Assembly: GCA_030529385.1 (NCBI GenBank)
Contig: JAUMWY010000001.1
Coordinates: forward strand, 88,479-152,478
Reading direction: 5' to 3'
Source: Candidatus Saccharimonadota bacterium
GTDB taxonomy: Bacteria; Patescibacteriota; Saccharimonadia; Saccharimonadales; Saccharimonadaceae
DNA: 64,000 bases
The notes under the pieces: model-generated
Databases searched by the model: none
What the model was told of the DNA's origin: nothing
The model's input: the letters and a program-made list of their open reading frames with translations, nothing else
Made by a program: the position numbers and the translations under genes
In this document: positions 9,133-17,746 of the stretch, piece after piece
How the letters are laid out: every line of letters starts with the position of its first letter
Position numbering within the stretch: the stretch's first letter is position 1

Positions 9133-9185
9133 CGGGAGCAGTGCGTCAGCTTAGCCCCACGCGCCGAGTTGTCGCACTGCTCCCG
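9133..9185 (+). repeat. Perfect 13-bp inverted repeat (stem-loop) in the lipoprotein leader
   Basis: The arm CGGGAGCAGTGCG (9133-9145) is followed 27 bases later by its exact complement (9173-9185). It has no T-run after it, so it is not a normal intrinsic terminator. It sits between the interrupted micro-ORF and the lipoprotein start at 9260, in the expected mRNA leader. It could stabilise the mRNA or bind a regulator. A second small hairpin (CCCC-GCGT-GGGG) lies directly before the Shine-Dalgarno at about 9235-9250. Confidence 0.7.
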
Positions 9186-9259
9186 ACCACCGGGGTGCAG
9201 TTCTCGTTCTGGAAAGCCTAGGATGAGTCACCTTCCCCGCGTGGGGAGAGGAGTCTATC

Positions 9260-10450
9260 ATGTTTAAAAAAGCCTGGCTGCTGCTCATAGCAGCAGCCTT
9301 CGCTCTGGCCGGCTGCGCCGCGCAGTCAGCACCGGCCACCGGCCAGTCTGAGGCGAGCCAGTCGGCCACTGTGACCGACCAAGGCCAATCCTTGCCGAAC
9401 TACGGCAAGGAGGTCGGGGTCCTGGACCCCAGTAAGGACGGCAGGGGGGCACCCAGGGCTAATGTGCCTTGGGTAACCGACCTGCCCGGCACTAGGCCCA
9501 GCGCCGACACTGTCGCCGCTGGCGCCCCTGCATCCATCCTGGGATGTGAGGGGTATCTGCGAGGGTGGGATACCCTCGTAGAGTGCGTCGAGAATACCAG
9601 GGCGACCTGGTACATCGACGAGGTGAACGTCCGCAAAAGTCAGACTGGCTTCGGCTGGTCTGATATTGAAAAGTGGGCCTCGGCCCGCGACGAGAATGGT
9701 CGTTTGGCAGAATCTCGAGTAATCGAGATTTTCGGACATAGCGTATCCGACGAGGAGGCTCGCCGCAGGGCGGCCGAAATCCTTGAAGGAATAGAGGTAG
9801 CAGAAAGACTTCCCATTGTTCGTCATAGCCGGGCGTTTATGAACACGTGGACGCCTGATGCGCGAAGTCTTCAGGACTATCTGTTTAGCCCTGAAGAAGC
9901 CCACGCGGTGCGAGTGAGTCTCGCACCGCTGAAGCTGGACGACAAAGGGCGCGTCATTGGCCTCTACATTAATGCCCCTTCGGGTATCTTTGCAGATTGC
10001 GCCAATGTCTGGTGGATCCCCTTGGCGGTGAACACCGCCAGCGGCGAACCACCGACGCCGACGCCAGCACCAACACCAACGCCATCGGCGCCACCGACGC
10101 CAGAACAGCCGACGCCCGGCGGCAGCACGCCGCCGACCCCGGTGCCGCCAGCGCAAAAAAATCCGGCGTTGGACCCCGCCCTGCGGGGTAATGCCGGAAA
10201 CGGTGACGGCATTAATGAAAACCCCGGACCCGGGGCCTTCATTCCGCCGTCGGCAATGGAGCAGCCCCCAGTTGCTCCGCGAGTCAACCCAGACCCGCCG
10301 CCAGTAGCCCCTGCCCCGGCAATTCCCGCTCCGGCACCACCGGCGCTGGAAATCCCTCCGGCACCAGCACCGCCCCCCGAACAGGGGGCACCGACGCCGG
10401 ACGACCCAGCGGAGGGTTGTGTCCCCGCCCCTGGCGAGGACACCTGCTGA
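9260..10450 (+). CDS. Secreted lipoprotein with long Pro-rich C-terminal half
   Basis: 396 residues. A lipoprotein signal peptide (MFKKAWLLLIAAAFALAGC, lipobox LAGC, lipidated Cys19) is followed by a soluble region to about residue 255. Its CEGYLRGWDTLVECVE stretch has two Cys that may pair; I do not recognise the fold. Residues from about 258 to the end are dominated by Pro, Ala and Thr (TPTPAPTPTPSAPPTP type) and end in EGCVPAPGEDTC. The Pro-rich tail suggests a stalk that crosses or projects from the cell wall. The Shine-Dalgarno is GGGGAGAGGAG. It is the first intact gene of a plus-strand surface locus with the LPRTG protein downstream. Codon use is rich in GC-ending codons. Confidence 0.8.
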   Translation: MFKKAWLLLIAAAFALAGCAAQSAPATGQSEASQSATVTDQGQSLPNYGKEVGVLDPSKDGRGAPRANVPWVTDLPGTRPSADTVAAGAPASILGCEGYLRGWDTLVECVENTRATWYIDEVNVRKSQTGFGWSDIEKWASARDENGRLAESRVIEIFGHSVSDEEARRRAAEILEGIEVAERLPIVRHSRAFMNTWTPDARSLQDYLFSPEEAHAVRVSLAPLKLDDKGRVIGLYINAPSGIFADCANVWWIPLAVNTASGEPPTPTPAPTPTPSAPPTPEQPTPGGSTPPTPVPPAQKNPALDPALRGNAGNGDGINENPGPGAFIPPSAMEQPPVAPRVNPDPPPVAPAPAIPAPAPPALEIPPAPAPPPEQGAPTPDDPAEGCVPAPGEDTC

Positions 10451-10472
10451 AACTCCTTTTCTTATTCGCGTA

Positions 10473-10549
10473 CTCAACGAAAATCGCCAGAGAGTTTGAT
10501 CTCGTTGAGGAATAACTTTTTCTTCCGATGATCCTCTCTGGCGGATCAT
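10473..10549 (+). promoter_or_regulatory. Mutually exclusive hairpins between lipoprotein and LPRTG genes
   Basis: Three perfect inverted repeats interlock. A is CTCAACGA (10473-10480) with TCGTTGAG (10502-10509). B is GCCAGAGAG (10486-10494) with CTCTCTGGC (10534-10542). C is GATGATCC with GGATCATC, about 10527-10549. The left arm of B lies in the loop of A and its right arm overlaps the loop of C, so the RNA can fold as A plus C or as B, but not both. This is the geometry of an attenuator or switch. No U-run follows C. No known riboswitch family is recognised. Confidence 0.5.
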
Positions 10550-10635
10550 CACCTTAGCACGAAGTGTTGTGGCATAATTGTCAGATCTTTAACAATTTAC
10601 ACCGAGGTATGGCTCTATTTTTAACCATTTTAACC

Positions 10636-10664
10636 GATTGGCGTTCATGCGAGACTCGCCAATC
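10636..10664 (+). promoter_or_regulatory. Stem-loop next to the LPRTG gene ribosome-binding site
   Basis: GATTGGCG (10636-10643) is exactly complementary to CGCCAATC (10657-10664). The stem ends 4 bases before the AAGGAG Shine-Dalgarno of the gene starting at 10681. It could affect ribosome access or mRNA decay. Confidence 0.5.
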
Positions 10665-10680
10665 AGTAAGGAGAAACGCT

Positions 10681-12675
10681 ATGGGTAAAATAGTTACCAC
10701 ATTACGCTCGATCCCTCTGCGCAATTACGCACTCTTCGCTATACTAGCAAGCGTTATTGCCATCCCTGCTGCTCTATGGGCATGGGGGCCAGATCGACCA
10801 ACCTACACAATTGAAAAACCTGCAACACGGGTAGCCTTTAACTCAATCACCAATAACCCACACATTGGTGATGAACGCAACTTTGTCGGTATCCGCGAAG
10901 ACGGCACAAACGGCAAGTGGCAAGACAACCAAAAAGTTGAACGCGGTAAGCAATATGTCGTCCGCATGTATGTTCACAACAACGCGGCAGCCAGCCTCAA
11001 CCTTGTGGCTAACAATGTTACGGCAAAGTTCCGCGTGCCAACAAACACCGCCAAATCACTGCAAGTGAACGGTTTTTTGAGCGCCAGCAACGCTACACCG
11101 CGCGAAGTGTATGACCACGCGGTATTTACCGGTGCAGAGGATTTCAACCTGGCAGTTGTTCCGGGTAGCATCAAGTACTTCAACAACGCCGGCACTTTCA
11201 CAATTCCAGAAAGCATCTTTACCGCTAACGGCGCCAAGCTTGGCTACAGCAAAATGGATGGCAATATTCCAGGCTGCTTCCAGTACGCCGGCTATCTCAC
11301 ATTTATCGTGAAGCCACAATTTGCGCCAAAACATGACTTTACCATGGAGAAGAAGGTCAGCAAGCACGGCGCCAACAAGTGGACAAAGGACTACCAGGCA
11401 CAGCCGGGCGAAACTATTGACTTCTTGGTAAAGTACAAAAATACTGGTGAAGTACAGCAGAATAATGTCACCTTCCGCGATAAGTTGCCAGCAGGGCTGC
11501 AGTATGTCGCTGGCTCAACCGTACTTGGCAACTCGAAGACTCCAAAGGGCGCCAAGGTGAGCGACAACCTAACAACAGCCGCTGGTATCAATGTTGGCTC
11601 GTACGCCAAGGGCGCAAATGCCTGGGTTATCTTTAGTGCGAAGGTTGCCGAAAAAGAGCAATTGGCCTGCGGCGCAAACAGCCTGCGCAATGTCGCAGCT
11701 GTTGTTCCAGAAGGCGCTGGTCAAAAGGAAGATGATGCAACTGTTACTGTCACCAAAGACTGCCCACCAGCTCCACAGCCAAAGGACATCACCGTCTGCC
11801 GCCTGAGCGACAAACAGGTTATCACTATCAAGGAAAATCAATTTGATAGCGCCAAGCATTCAAAGAACCTTGATGACTGTAAAGAGGCACCAAAGCCAGT
11901 CTACACTTGCGACGCACTGACTATCGTGAAAATTGCCCGCGACGAATTTAAGTTTAAGGCAACCCACAGCCTGTCTAACGGCGTAGCTCATAAATCAACC
12001 GTCTTCAAGGTATTTGATGCCAACGGCAAGGAAGTGTATAACTCAATCAACGGCGAGTTCAAGGGCTTCGCGGCCGGATCATACACCGTAAAGGCCTTTG
12101 TGACTTTCACTGTCAACGGCAAAGACGAAACCGTCACTAGCCAAGGCTGCGAAAAGCAGTTTACTATTGATCAGCCTGAGCCAAAAGACATCACTGTTTG
12201 CCGCCTGAGCGACAAAACATATCCGGTGACAATCAAGGAAACTGAGTTTGACAGCAAGCTTCACTCCAAGAATCCTGCCGACTGCCAGGAAGCACCACAG
12301 CCAAAGAAGATTACCGTTTGTGTGATTGAAACTGGTGTCGTGACACCTATCAACGAGCAGGACTTTGATGCAAAAAAGCACACCAATGACCTGAGTAAGT
12401 GTGAAAAGGTACAGCGCTGCTTCATCCCAGAAAAGCGCATCGTAGAGATTGCCCGCAAGGACATCACTGACCAACACACCGAAGATCTCAGCAAGTGTGC
12501 TCCAGCGCCTGTGACCCCACCAGTCACGCCACCAACCCCACCAACACCGTCAACGCCACCTGTCGTGCATGAATTGCCACGCACCGGTGCTGACCTGTTG
12601 GTTGGCGGCCTTGGCCTTGGTGCACTGATTACCGCTGGCGCTGCGTACGTCGCCAGCCGCCGAACACTCGGCTAA
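10681..12675 (+). CDS. Large LPRTG sortase-anchored surface protein with DUF11-like domain and Cys repeats
   Basis: 664 residues. The N-terminal basic-hydrophobic segment (about 1-34, ending AALWAWG) is a signal peptide or anchor. Residues to about 220 form an unrecognised beta-type domain. About 225-340 resemble DUF11 (TIDFLVKYKNTGEV, FRDKLPAGLQYV). Next come related units with the pattern ITVC-x-(14-17)-FD-x-KHS/TxxxxxC (KDITVCRLSDKQ, KDITVCRLSDKT, KKITVCVIETG and a fourth divergent copy), with a PKD/Ig-like module between the first two. A Pro-rich linker leads to ELPRTG (about 631-636), a hydrophobic helix and a basic tail (ASRR), a classic sortase signal. Start ATG 10681 follows AAGGAG at 7 nt. 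Likely a host-contact adhesin (inference). A strong terminator follows at 12724. Confidence 0.88.
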   Translation: MGKIVTTLRSIPLRNYALFAILASVIAIPAALWAWGPDRPTYTIEKPATRVAFNSITNNPHIGDERNFVGIREDGTNGKWQDNQKVERGKQYVVRMYVHNNAAASLNLVANNVTAKFRVPTNTAKSLQVNGFLSASNATPREVYDHAVFTGAEDFNLAVVPGSIKYFNNAGTFTIPESIFTANGAKLGYSKMDGNIPGCFQYAGYLTFIVKPQFAPKHDFTMEKKVSKHGANKWTKDYQAQPGETIDFLVKYKNTGEVQQNNVTFRDKLPAGLQYVAGSTVLGNSKTPKGAKVSDNLTTAAGINVGSYAKGANAWVIFSAKVAEKEQLACGANSLRNVAAVVPEGAGQKEDDATVTVTKDCPPAPQPKDITVCRLSDKQVITIKENQFDSAKHSKNLDDCKEAPKPVYTCDALTIVKIARDEFKFKATHSLSNGVAHKSTVFKVFDANGKEVYNSINGEFKGFAAGSYTVKAFVTFTVNGKDETVTSQGCEKQFTIDQPEPKDITVCRLSDKTYPVTIKETEFDSKLHSKNPADCQEAPQPKKITVCVIETGVVTPINEQDFDAKKHTNDLSKCEKVQRCFIPEKRIVEIARKDITDQHTEDLSKCAPAPVTPPVTPPTPPTPSTPPVVHELPRTGADLLVGGLGLGALITAGAAYVASRRTLG

Positions 12676-12723
12676 TTCTGAGACTGACCGCTCATTCTTT
12701 CTGACGCATCAGCCTCAGACAAC

Positions 12724-12754
12724 AGCACCCCTTCCTCGCGAAGGGGTGCTTTTT
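12724..12754 (+). terminator. Intrinsic terminator after the LPRTG gene
   Basis: AGCACCCCTTC (12724-12734) pairs perfectly with GAAGGGGTGCT (12740-12750) across a 5-nt loop and is followed by TTTTT. Confidence 0.92.
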
Positions 12755-12772
12755 GTGGTATACTACTGCTAT

Positions 12773-12997
12773 ATGGCGAAGGTGAAGAAAAAGCGCACCA
12801 AAAAGTATAGCGGGGTTGATGCGTCATCTCAACAACCGAGCATTCGGCGTATTTCGGCGGTACAGCGCTCACGACTCGGTCAGTGGCTGCACGACAAACG
12901 GCCGCTCCTGAAGGCAATTGGCACAATGATCGGCATCATACTGTTAATCGCCCTACTGATTGCTGGTATTAGCAGCCTGTTTACTCGCCCATCATAG
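12773..12997 (+). CDS. Small basic single-helix membrane protein
   Basis: 74 residues: a highly basic N-terminus (MAKVKKKRTKKYSG), a second basic patch, then one strong membrane helix (about 47-68, IGTMIGIILLIALLIAGI) close to the C-terminus. No family recognised. The start at 12773 has a TATACT -10 box 8 nt upstream and no Shine-Dalgarno, so it probably has its own near-leaderless promoter right after the terminator at 12724. Its stop overlaps the convergent histidine kinase gene by 6 bases. Confidence 0.7.
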   Translation: MAKVKKKRTKKYSGVDASSQQPSIRRISAVQRSRLGQWLHDKRPLLKAIGTMIGIILLIALLIAGISSLFTRPS

Positions 12998-15130
12998 CGG
13001 CAACCGAAAGCCAAAGGTGCTGCCCTTGCCTTCTTCTGAGCTAAAGAGTATCTCGCCCTCATGCGACAAAATAACCTTACGCGCCAAAAACAGCCCTACG
13101 CCTGTGCCGTCCGGTCGACGCTTACGGGCGTTAGTGGCACGGAAAAACTTGCCAAATAGATCAGCCTGCTCAGTCTTCGGCACACCAATGCCGGTATCCT
13201 TGACTGTGAAATGAATTGCCCCCTTCTCCGCCGTCAGCCGCACCGTAATCACCGTATCAGGGTGTGAATAATACACCGCATTGTCCATAAAATTCATCAC
13301 CACCTGGCGAATTTTCTCCTCATCAAGCAGCAGCGACGGGATATTGCCATGCACATTATAATCAATGGTGATATTGCGCTGCTTCGCCACCACCTCAATC
13401 AGCGCCACTTCCTCCTTGACGATTGCCGCCAAATCAGCCGGCCGCCGATCAATCACAAACTTCCCCGTCTGTAGTCGCGACACGTTCAAAAAATCGTTAA
13501 TCAGCCGCACCATGCGCTCACTGGAAGAAAACGCCTCTTTCAGCACCGTACGCTGCGTCGGCGTAATTCGCCCCAAATCGCCCTCTAGCACCATATCAAG
13601 ATAGCCCTTAATACTAGTGAGCGGCGTGCGTAGCTGATGCGACGCCATAGAAATAAACTCATTTTTCGCCTCATCCAGCCGTAGCAATTGCTGATTGCTG
13701 GCGCGCAGTTCTTTGGTGGCGTCGTCAACTTTTTGCTGCAGTGTTTCATTCAGCCGCCGCACCTCGTCAATCGCCAAAGCATTAGCCACGGCCGCCGACA
13801 ACTCCCCGACCACCGCCTCAACCATCCGAATGTCCCGCGCCGAAAACCCGCGGCTTTTGTGCTCGCCAACAAATAGCAGGCCGATAGCATGTCCGTGTCG
13901 CACCAGTGGAATCGCCATCGCCGTACGATGCAGCACAAATAACTGGCGTAGCGCTGGATCGGTAATGCGCCGCACACACAACGCTTCAGGAAAAGTATAG
14001 TGCTTACGATAATACGACAATATCCGCTGAATGTCCTCATCAACCACCGCCCGTCGTCGTCGCGTGCCGAAAATTCCCTGCCCGGCAATATAAAACGACA
14101 CCCGCTCAGCGTGCAGCGACCGCCCGATATAAGCGCCGGCGCGCCGCAACAACAATCGCAAATCGCTGTTTCGCGACAAAATCTGACCAATGCCGCGAGT
14201 GAAATCGTCTAGACGGGGCGACTGAAAATAAAATAGCCGGTCAGTCGCCTTGTCAAAAAACCGCTTCACCGGCTGAAATGCCAGCGCCACAATCACCACC
14301 AATACAATATTAAGCGGACTGACCACTAATGTCGCCGCCTGCGGACTAGCCGTCAGCACCAAAGTAACGACAGCCACCGCAGCGAGGTATACCACCGTCA
14401 TGCTAATCGCCAACAGCACATAAGCCACCGTTCGCGCCGTCGCTAGTCGCATATCCATCATCCGATAGCGCACCATCCCATACGCCACCGGCGCCAAAAA
14501 TGCCATGATACCAACCGGCCCAATCCATATTAACGAATAATTTCCCAGCGCCGGCAGCCACAAGTCAACCATAAATCCCGGCAGTGACGCCAACACCAAT
14601 CCCGCAACATACGTCGCCACCTGCTTTCTCTGAATGCCCGCCGCCCGCCGCCACGCACGCACACCAATCCCAATCGCTGCTATAAAATACGCACAAAAAA
14701 AGACGCTAAATGCCAAATAGTGGTCATGCCTGATCGTTATAGCAGCGACCTGCGGCGCGCTATGCTGGGCAATGATAAATTCTGGCGCGGCCGCGATATA
14801 GCCAATCATCGCCACTGTCAACACCGCGGTAATCTTCACAAACCAGCGCCGCTCTGGCCGATCCCGACCAAACGTATAGGCCATAAACGCGGCAGTTGCG
14901 GGAGAAAATAACGCCGCCGCTCCGTAGAACCATCGTGAAACATTATCAAGTTCCACCACCGTCTGCATCAGCAAAAAAGTCTCAAGCGACACCGACCACA
15001 CCGCCAAGCAGCAGCACATCACAAAAAACACCAACCGTGCAGCGCGGTGACGAGACGAATGGCGCAACGCCGCCACGCCCATCACGAGCGCCGCCAACGC
15101 AATCCCACCCAATATCACTGATCGTATCAT
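12992..15130 (-). CDS. Membrane sensor histidine kinase with 7-helix sensor and GAF-like domain
   Basis: 712 residues. Residues 1-240 hold about seven hydrophobic helices like the 7TM histidine-kinase N-terminal module. A GAF-like region (about 290-440) and a coiled-coil linker follow. The HisKA H-box is FISMASHQLRTPLTS, with the phospho-accepting His near residue 497. The ATPase domain has the N-box (NFMDNAVYYS), G1 (DTGIGV) and G2 (GTGVGLFLA). It should autophosphorylate on a signal sensed at the membrane. The single-domain response regulator at 16536 is the likely partner, with only a methyltransferase between. A TATAAT box lies 11 nt before the ATG. The signal is unknown. Confidence 0.9.
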   Translation of the reverse strand: MIRSVILGGIALAALVMGVAALRHSSRHRAARLVFFVMCCCLAVWSVSLETFLLMQTVVELDNVSRWFYGAAALFSPATAAFMAYTFGRDRPERRWFVKITAVLTVAMIGYIAAAPEFIIAQHSAPQVAAITIRHDHYLAFSVFFCAYFIAAIGIGVRAWRRAAGIQRKQVATYVAGLVLASLPGFMVDLWLPALGNYSLIWIGPVGIMAFLAPVAYGMVRYRMMDMRLATARTVAYVLLAISMTVVYLAAVAVVTLVLTASPQAATLVVSPLNIVLVVIVALAFQPVKRFFDKATDRLFYFQSPRLDDFTRGIGQILSRNSDLRLLLRRAGAYIGRSLHAERVSFYIAGQGIFGTRRRRAVVDEDIQRILSYYRKHYTFPEALCVRRITDPALRQLFVLHRTAMAIPLVRHGHAIGLLFVGEHKSRGFSARDIRMVEAVVGELSAAVANALAIDEVRRLNETLQQKVDDATKELRASNQQLLRLDEAKNEFISMASHQLRTPLTSIKGYLDMVLEGDLGRITPTQRTVLKEAFSSSERMVRLINDFLNVSRLQTGKFVIDRRPADLAAIVKEEVALIEVVAKQRNITIDYNVHGNIPSLLLDEEKIRQVVMNFMDNAVYYSHPDTVITVRLTAEKGAIHFTVKDTGIGVPKTEQADLFGKFFRATNARKRRPDGTGVGLFLARKVILSHEGEILFSSEEGKGSTFGFRLPL

Positions 15131-15173
15131 TGTTATGCTTTATTATACAGCACCGTGCCGAAAGCGACTATGC

Positions 15174-16496
15174 TTATTTGACTGAAGCAAATACGGTATA
15201 GACACCGCTCGGGACAACCTGCGCCTGCATTGATGAAGTAGGGATGCCGGCCGCTTGATGAAGCACCACGCCCTCTTGAATTGTCCGATGCTGCACTGGG
15301 ATTGGCCATCCCATCAGCCCATGCAAAAATGCCTTTTGTGGCCGATGCGCGTTCATATTGCTCGTCACCATCAAACCACCCGGCCGCAGCGCCGCATACG
15401 CATCACGCGTCAAATCGCGATACACCGCATCCGGCAAATACTCCCGCAAACCGGAATCCTCTACGATATCAAGCTGCCGACCCTGCAATACTTCATGTAC
15501 GTCAAGCAGCCGGCCGCGTGTATCAAACAGCTGACGACACTGAATTTCAATTACGTCCTCTAGCTGATATTGCGCCGCCAATTCCTCCGCCAACTTCAGC
15601 GCAATCGGATCCTGATCCAACAAAATTAACTGCGGCGCCTGATTCGTCTCTTGTTTGATGCGCGCCATCGCCTCCATCACCGGCAGCGCCGTCCCGCAGC
15701 CAACACTCATCATTACCATATCTTTCACTGGACGCTCCGTCGCTCGCTGCCGCAACTGTTCCGTAATCAGCTGATTCACCGCCTCTTTGCGCTCACGAAT
15801 CCCAATGCCGTCCCAGCAGTATTGAACAATGTCACGAAACCCATCAGTAATTGGCGCTTCAAGAAATTCATGCGTCGCCCGCAGATGCTGCGCTGTCTTT
15901 TCCGGGGACCGTTGTGACACCGCCTGGGCCATATCAAGTGCCGTCGCATCCTGTGCATTACCGGGCGCAGTAAACGGCAAGTGCAGCGCCGCCTCAGCAA
16001 GCGGCCCGCCCATCGTATCATACCCGCCACCCGACTCGCCCTCCGTTAGTAGCTCAGGTGCGCTGGTAATTGTCGCCAGAGCCGCCGCCCGACCGCACTG
16101 CTGAAACCATGGCTCAGCATCAATCGGTGCATAGAGCATCTGCCGCCGCTGTTCATTTAATTCTTGTTGCAACCGTTTCACTGGTCCGCGCAGCTGCCGC
16201 GGCAGCATCACGCCCGCCCGCTCCAGCACCGCGCCACCCCAGCGCCGCCTTCTCGTGTACGCGGCCTCGTCCTCATATGCTCGCTGCAGCCGGTCCAGCC
16301 GCCCATTCACTGCCTGCAACTTCTCACCAGTATACGCCCCGTCACGCGGCAGTGAAGCAACACTCACCTCAATACCAGCTTCCTGAGCAGCCACAATCTC
16401 AGTCTCTAGTGCTTGATAGACCTCTGGATCATACGCCCGCACTTCTGGCGCCAGATTACTCGGCAATTGCGCCAACTCACCATGCATATTTCTCAT
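15174..16496 (-). CDS. Class I SAM-dependent methyltransferase-like protein
   Basis: 440 residues from ATG 16496. The first half is alpha-helical and unrecognised. The second half has a Rossmann methyltransferase core: motif I MMSVGCGTALPV, an acidic residue at the end of beta-2 (LILLDQDPIALKLA), then DIVEDSGLREYLPD and a LRPGGLMVTSNMN stretch. The methyl acceptor cannot be predicted. A TTG 9 bases upstream extends the frame, but it lies in the promoter; TATAAT ends 8 nt before ATG 16496, so a leaderless start is likely. It sits back to back with the response regulator at 16536, and a role in the same signalling output is possible but unproven. Confidence 0.75.
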   Translation of the reverse strand: MRNMHGELAQLPSNLAPEVRAYDPEVYQALETEIVAAQEAGIEVSVASLPRDGAYTGEKLQAVNGRLDRLQRAYEDEAAYTRRRRWGGAVLERAGVMLPRQLRGPVKRLQQELNEQRRQMLYAPIDAEPWFQQCGRAAALATITSAPELLTEGESGGGYDTMGGPLAEAALHLPFTAPGNAQDATALDMAQAVSQRSPEKTAQHLRATHEFLEAPITDGFRDIVQYCWDGIGIRERKEAVNQLITEQLRQRATERPVKDMVMMSVGCGTALPVMEAMARIKQETNQAPQLILLDQDPIALKLAEELAAQYQLEDVIEIQCRQLFDTRGRLLDVHEVLQGRQLDIVEDSGLREYLPDAVYRDLTRDAYAALRPGGLMVTSNMNAHRPQKAFLHGLMGWPIPVQHRTIQEGVVLHQAAGIPTSSMQAQVVPSGVYTVFASVK

Positions 16497-16535
16497 AGTC
16501 AGCAATTATACCAGCACCTGTGATATAATCAAACC

Positions 16536-16925
16536 ATGATCAAAATCGCCATTATTGAAGATGACCCAACCATTAGCCAGATGTACCGCATGAAATTTGA
16601 GGCCGACGGCTTTGATGTGCGGTTGGCGGATAATGGTGCTATTGGTGTTGAGCTGGCTGAATCATTTCGTCCTGACATCATTCTGCTTGATATGCAAATG
16701 CCGGAGATGAACGGCGCCGAGGCGCTGGCGGCAATTCGCCAACAGGAATGGGGCAAAGCTATTCCGGTGATTGTGCTGACTAACTTAGGCGAAGAGGAAG
16801 CGCCGGCCGAACTCAAAGACCTTAACGTCGCCAGTTACATTGTCAAAGCCAATATGACACCGCGCCAGGTTGTTGCCGCTGTTAAGACGCTGATTGATTC
16901 GCGCGCCTCAGGCAGGCCTGAATAA
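16536..16925 (+). CDS. Single-domain (CheY-like) response regulator
   Basis: 129 residues consisting only of a receiver domain: acidic pair EDD (residues 8-10), phospho-accepting Asp52 in LLDMQMPEMNG, Thr in IVLTN and Lys in YIVKANM (about 102). There is no output domain, so phosphorylation must act through protein contacts. ATG 16536 lies 6 nt after TATAAT with no Shine-Dalgarno (leaderless pattern). The likely input is the histidine kinase at 12992-15130. Its 3' end overlaps the convergent folD gene by 44 bases. Confidence 0.9.
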   Translation: MIKIAIIEDDPTISQMYRMKFEADGFDVRLADNGAIGVELAESFRPDIILLDMQMPEMNGAEALAAIRQQEWGKAIPVIVLTNLGEEEAPAELKDLNVASYIVKANMTPRQVVAAVKTLIDSRASGRPE

Positions 16926-17697
16926 GATTATCAAATAACGCCACGACGGTGAGCGGCCCGACGCCGCCTTTTTCTGGCGTGATGTGAATATCCTGACGAG
17001 CCCGCACTGCCGGGGCAACATCACCGACAATTTTGCCATCTTCACTAGCCGTACCGGCGTCAACCACCACCGCCCCAGAGCGCACCATATTACTGGTAAT
17101 CAGCCCAGCCACACCGGTCGCCGACACAATCACATCATAATCACGCAGCACCGCCAAGTTGTCACCCTTCTCAAACACCGTCACTTCATGCCCAGAATTA
17201 CGCCACATACGAGCCAATGGTCGGCCCACCAGTCGCCCGTGCCCAACAATCGCTAGCCGCTTGCCAGCCAGCTCAATACTATAGCCCGCCAACAGCCAAT
17301 TAATCGCCGTTGGCGTGGCGGCATCAAAAGTCGTACCCTGCGGATTCAGCCCGTCAACATCTTTATCCGGCGTCACTAAACTCAAAATCTGATCGGTCAT
17401 TGCTGGGTCGGTTAACGGCAACTGGACAATAATCCCCTGGACATCATCACGCTGATTCAGGTCGGTGATGGTCGGCACCAACTGCTCAGCGGCCACCTGA
17501 TGAATTTCTACATCAATCAAAATATCAGCGCCATACGACTGCTTGAGGCGCATATAGGTCTGAATCACTGGATTATCAGAATCGGTCACAATCGCTAATT
17601 TTGGCAGAATGTGCCACGCCTGACGTAAGCCGCGCACCTGCTTTGCTTGGCGCTCTTTGATAAAACTGGCGAGTTCTTGACCATTTAATACTTTCAC
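16882..17697 (-). CDS. folD: Bifunctional methylenetetrahydrofolate dehydrogenase/cyclohydrolase
   Basis: 271 residues; oxidises 5,10-methylene-THF and hydrolyses the product to 10-formyl-THF. Visible are YMRLKQSYGADI with the catalytic Lys region, the QLPLTDPAM substrate loop, DKDVDGLNPQG, the NADP-binding IVGHGRLVGRPLA and the C-terminal TPEKGGVGPLTV motif. The upstream frame to 17718 begins within the promoter. I chose GTG 17697 (VKVLNGQEL) because TACAAT ends exactly 6 nt before it. It belongs functionally with glyA (50230) in one-carbon metabolism. Confidence 0.94.
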   Translation of the reverse strand: MKVLNGQELASFIKERQAKQVRGLRQAWHILPKLAIVTDSDNPVIQTYMRLKQSYGADILIDVEIHQVAAEQLVPTITDLNQRDDVQGIIVQLPLTDPAMTDQILSLVTPDKDVDGLNPQGTTFDAATPTAINWLLAGYSIELAGKRLAIVGHGRLVGRPLARMWRNSGHEVTVFEKGDNLAVLRDYDVIVSATGVAGLITSNMVRSGAVVVDAGTASEDGKIVGDVAPAVRARQDIHITPEKGGVGPLTVVALFDNLIQACLRRANQSAS

Positions 17698-17746
17698 CGC
17701 CTTATTGTACCAAATCAACCATCTTGAGTACAGGCGGCGGCTATGC

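Larger units (their letters stand above)
8791..9259 (+). other. Intergenic region upstream of the lipoprotein: promoter, interrupted micro-ORF, large hairpin
   Basis: 469 bases without an intact gene. It contains a sigma70-type promoter (8892-8920), a 43-codon frame with a strong Shine-Dalgarno but an in-frame TAA (8962-9090), a perfect 13-bp inverted repeat (9133-9185) and a small CCCC/GGGG hairpin just before the ribosome-binding site of the lipoprotein. These parts are listed separately. I see no tRNA or other known RNA family in it. Confidence 0.6.

Noticed and set aside
9326-10552. 408-residue minus-strand frame
   Set aside because: Antisense of the Pro-rich lipoprotein; composition is dominated by Arg, Gly and Trp from complemented Pro codons.
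15174-16505. TTG start at 16505 for the methyltransferase
   Set aside because: The TTG overlaps the TATAAT promoter box; ATG 16496 gives a normal start.
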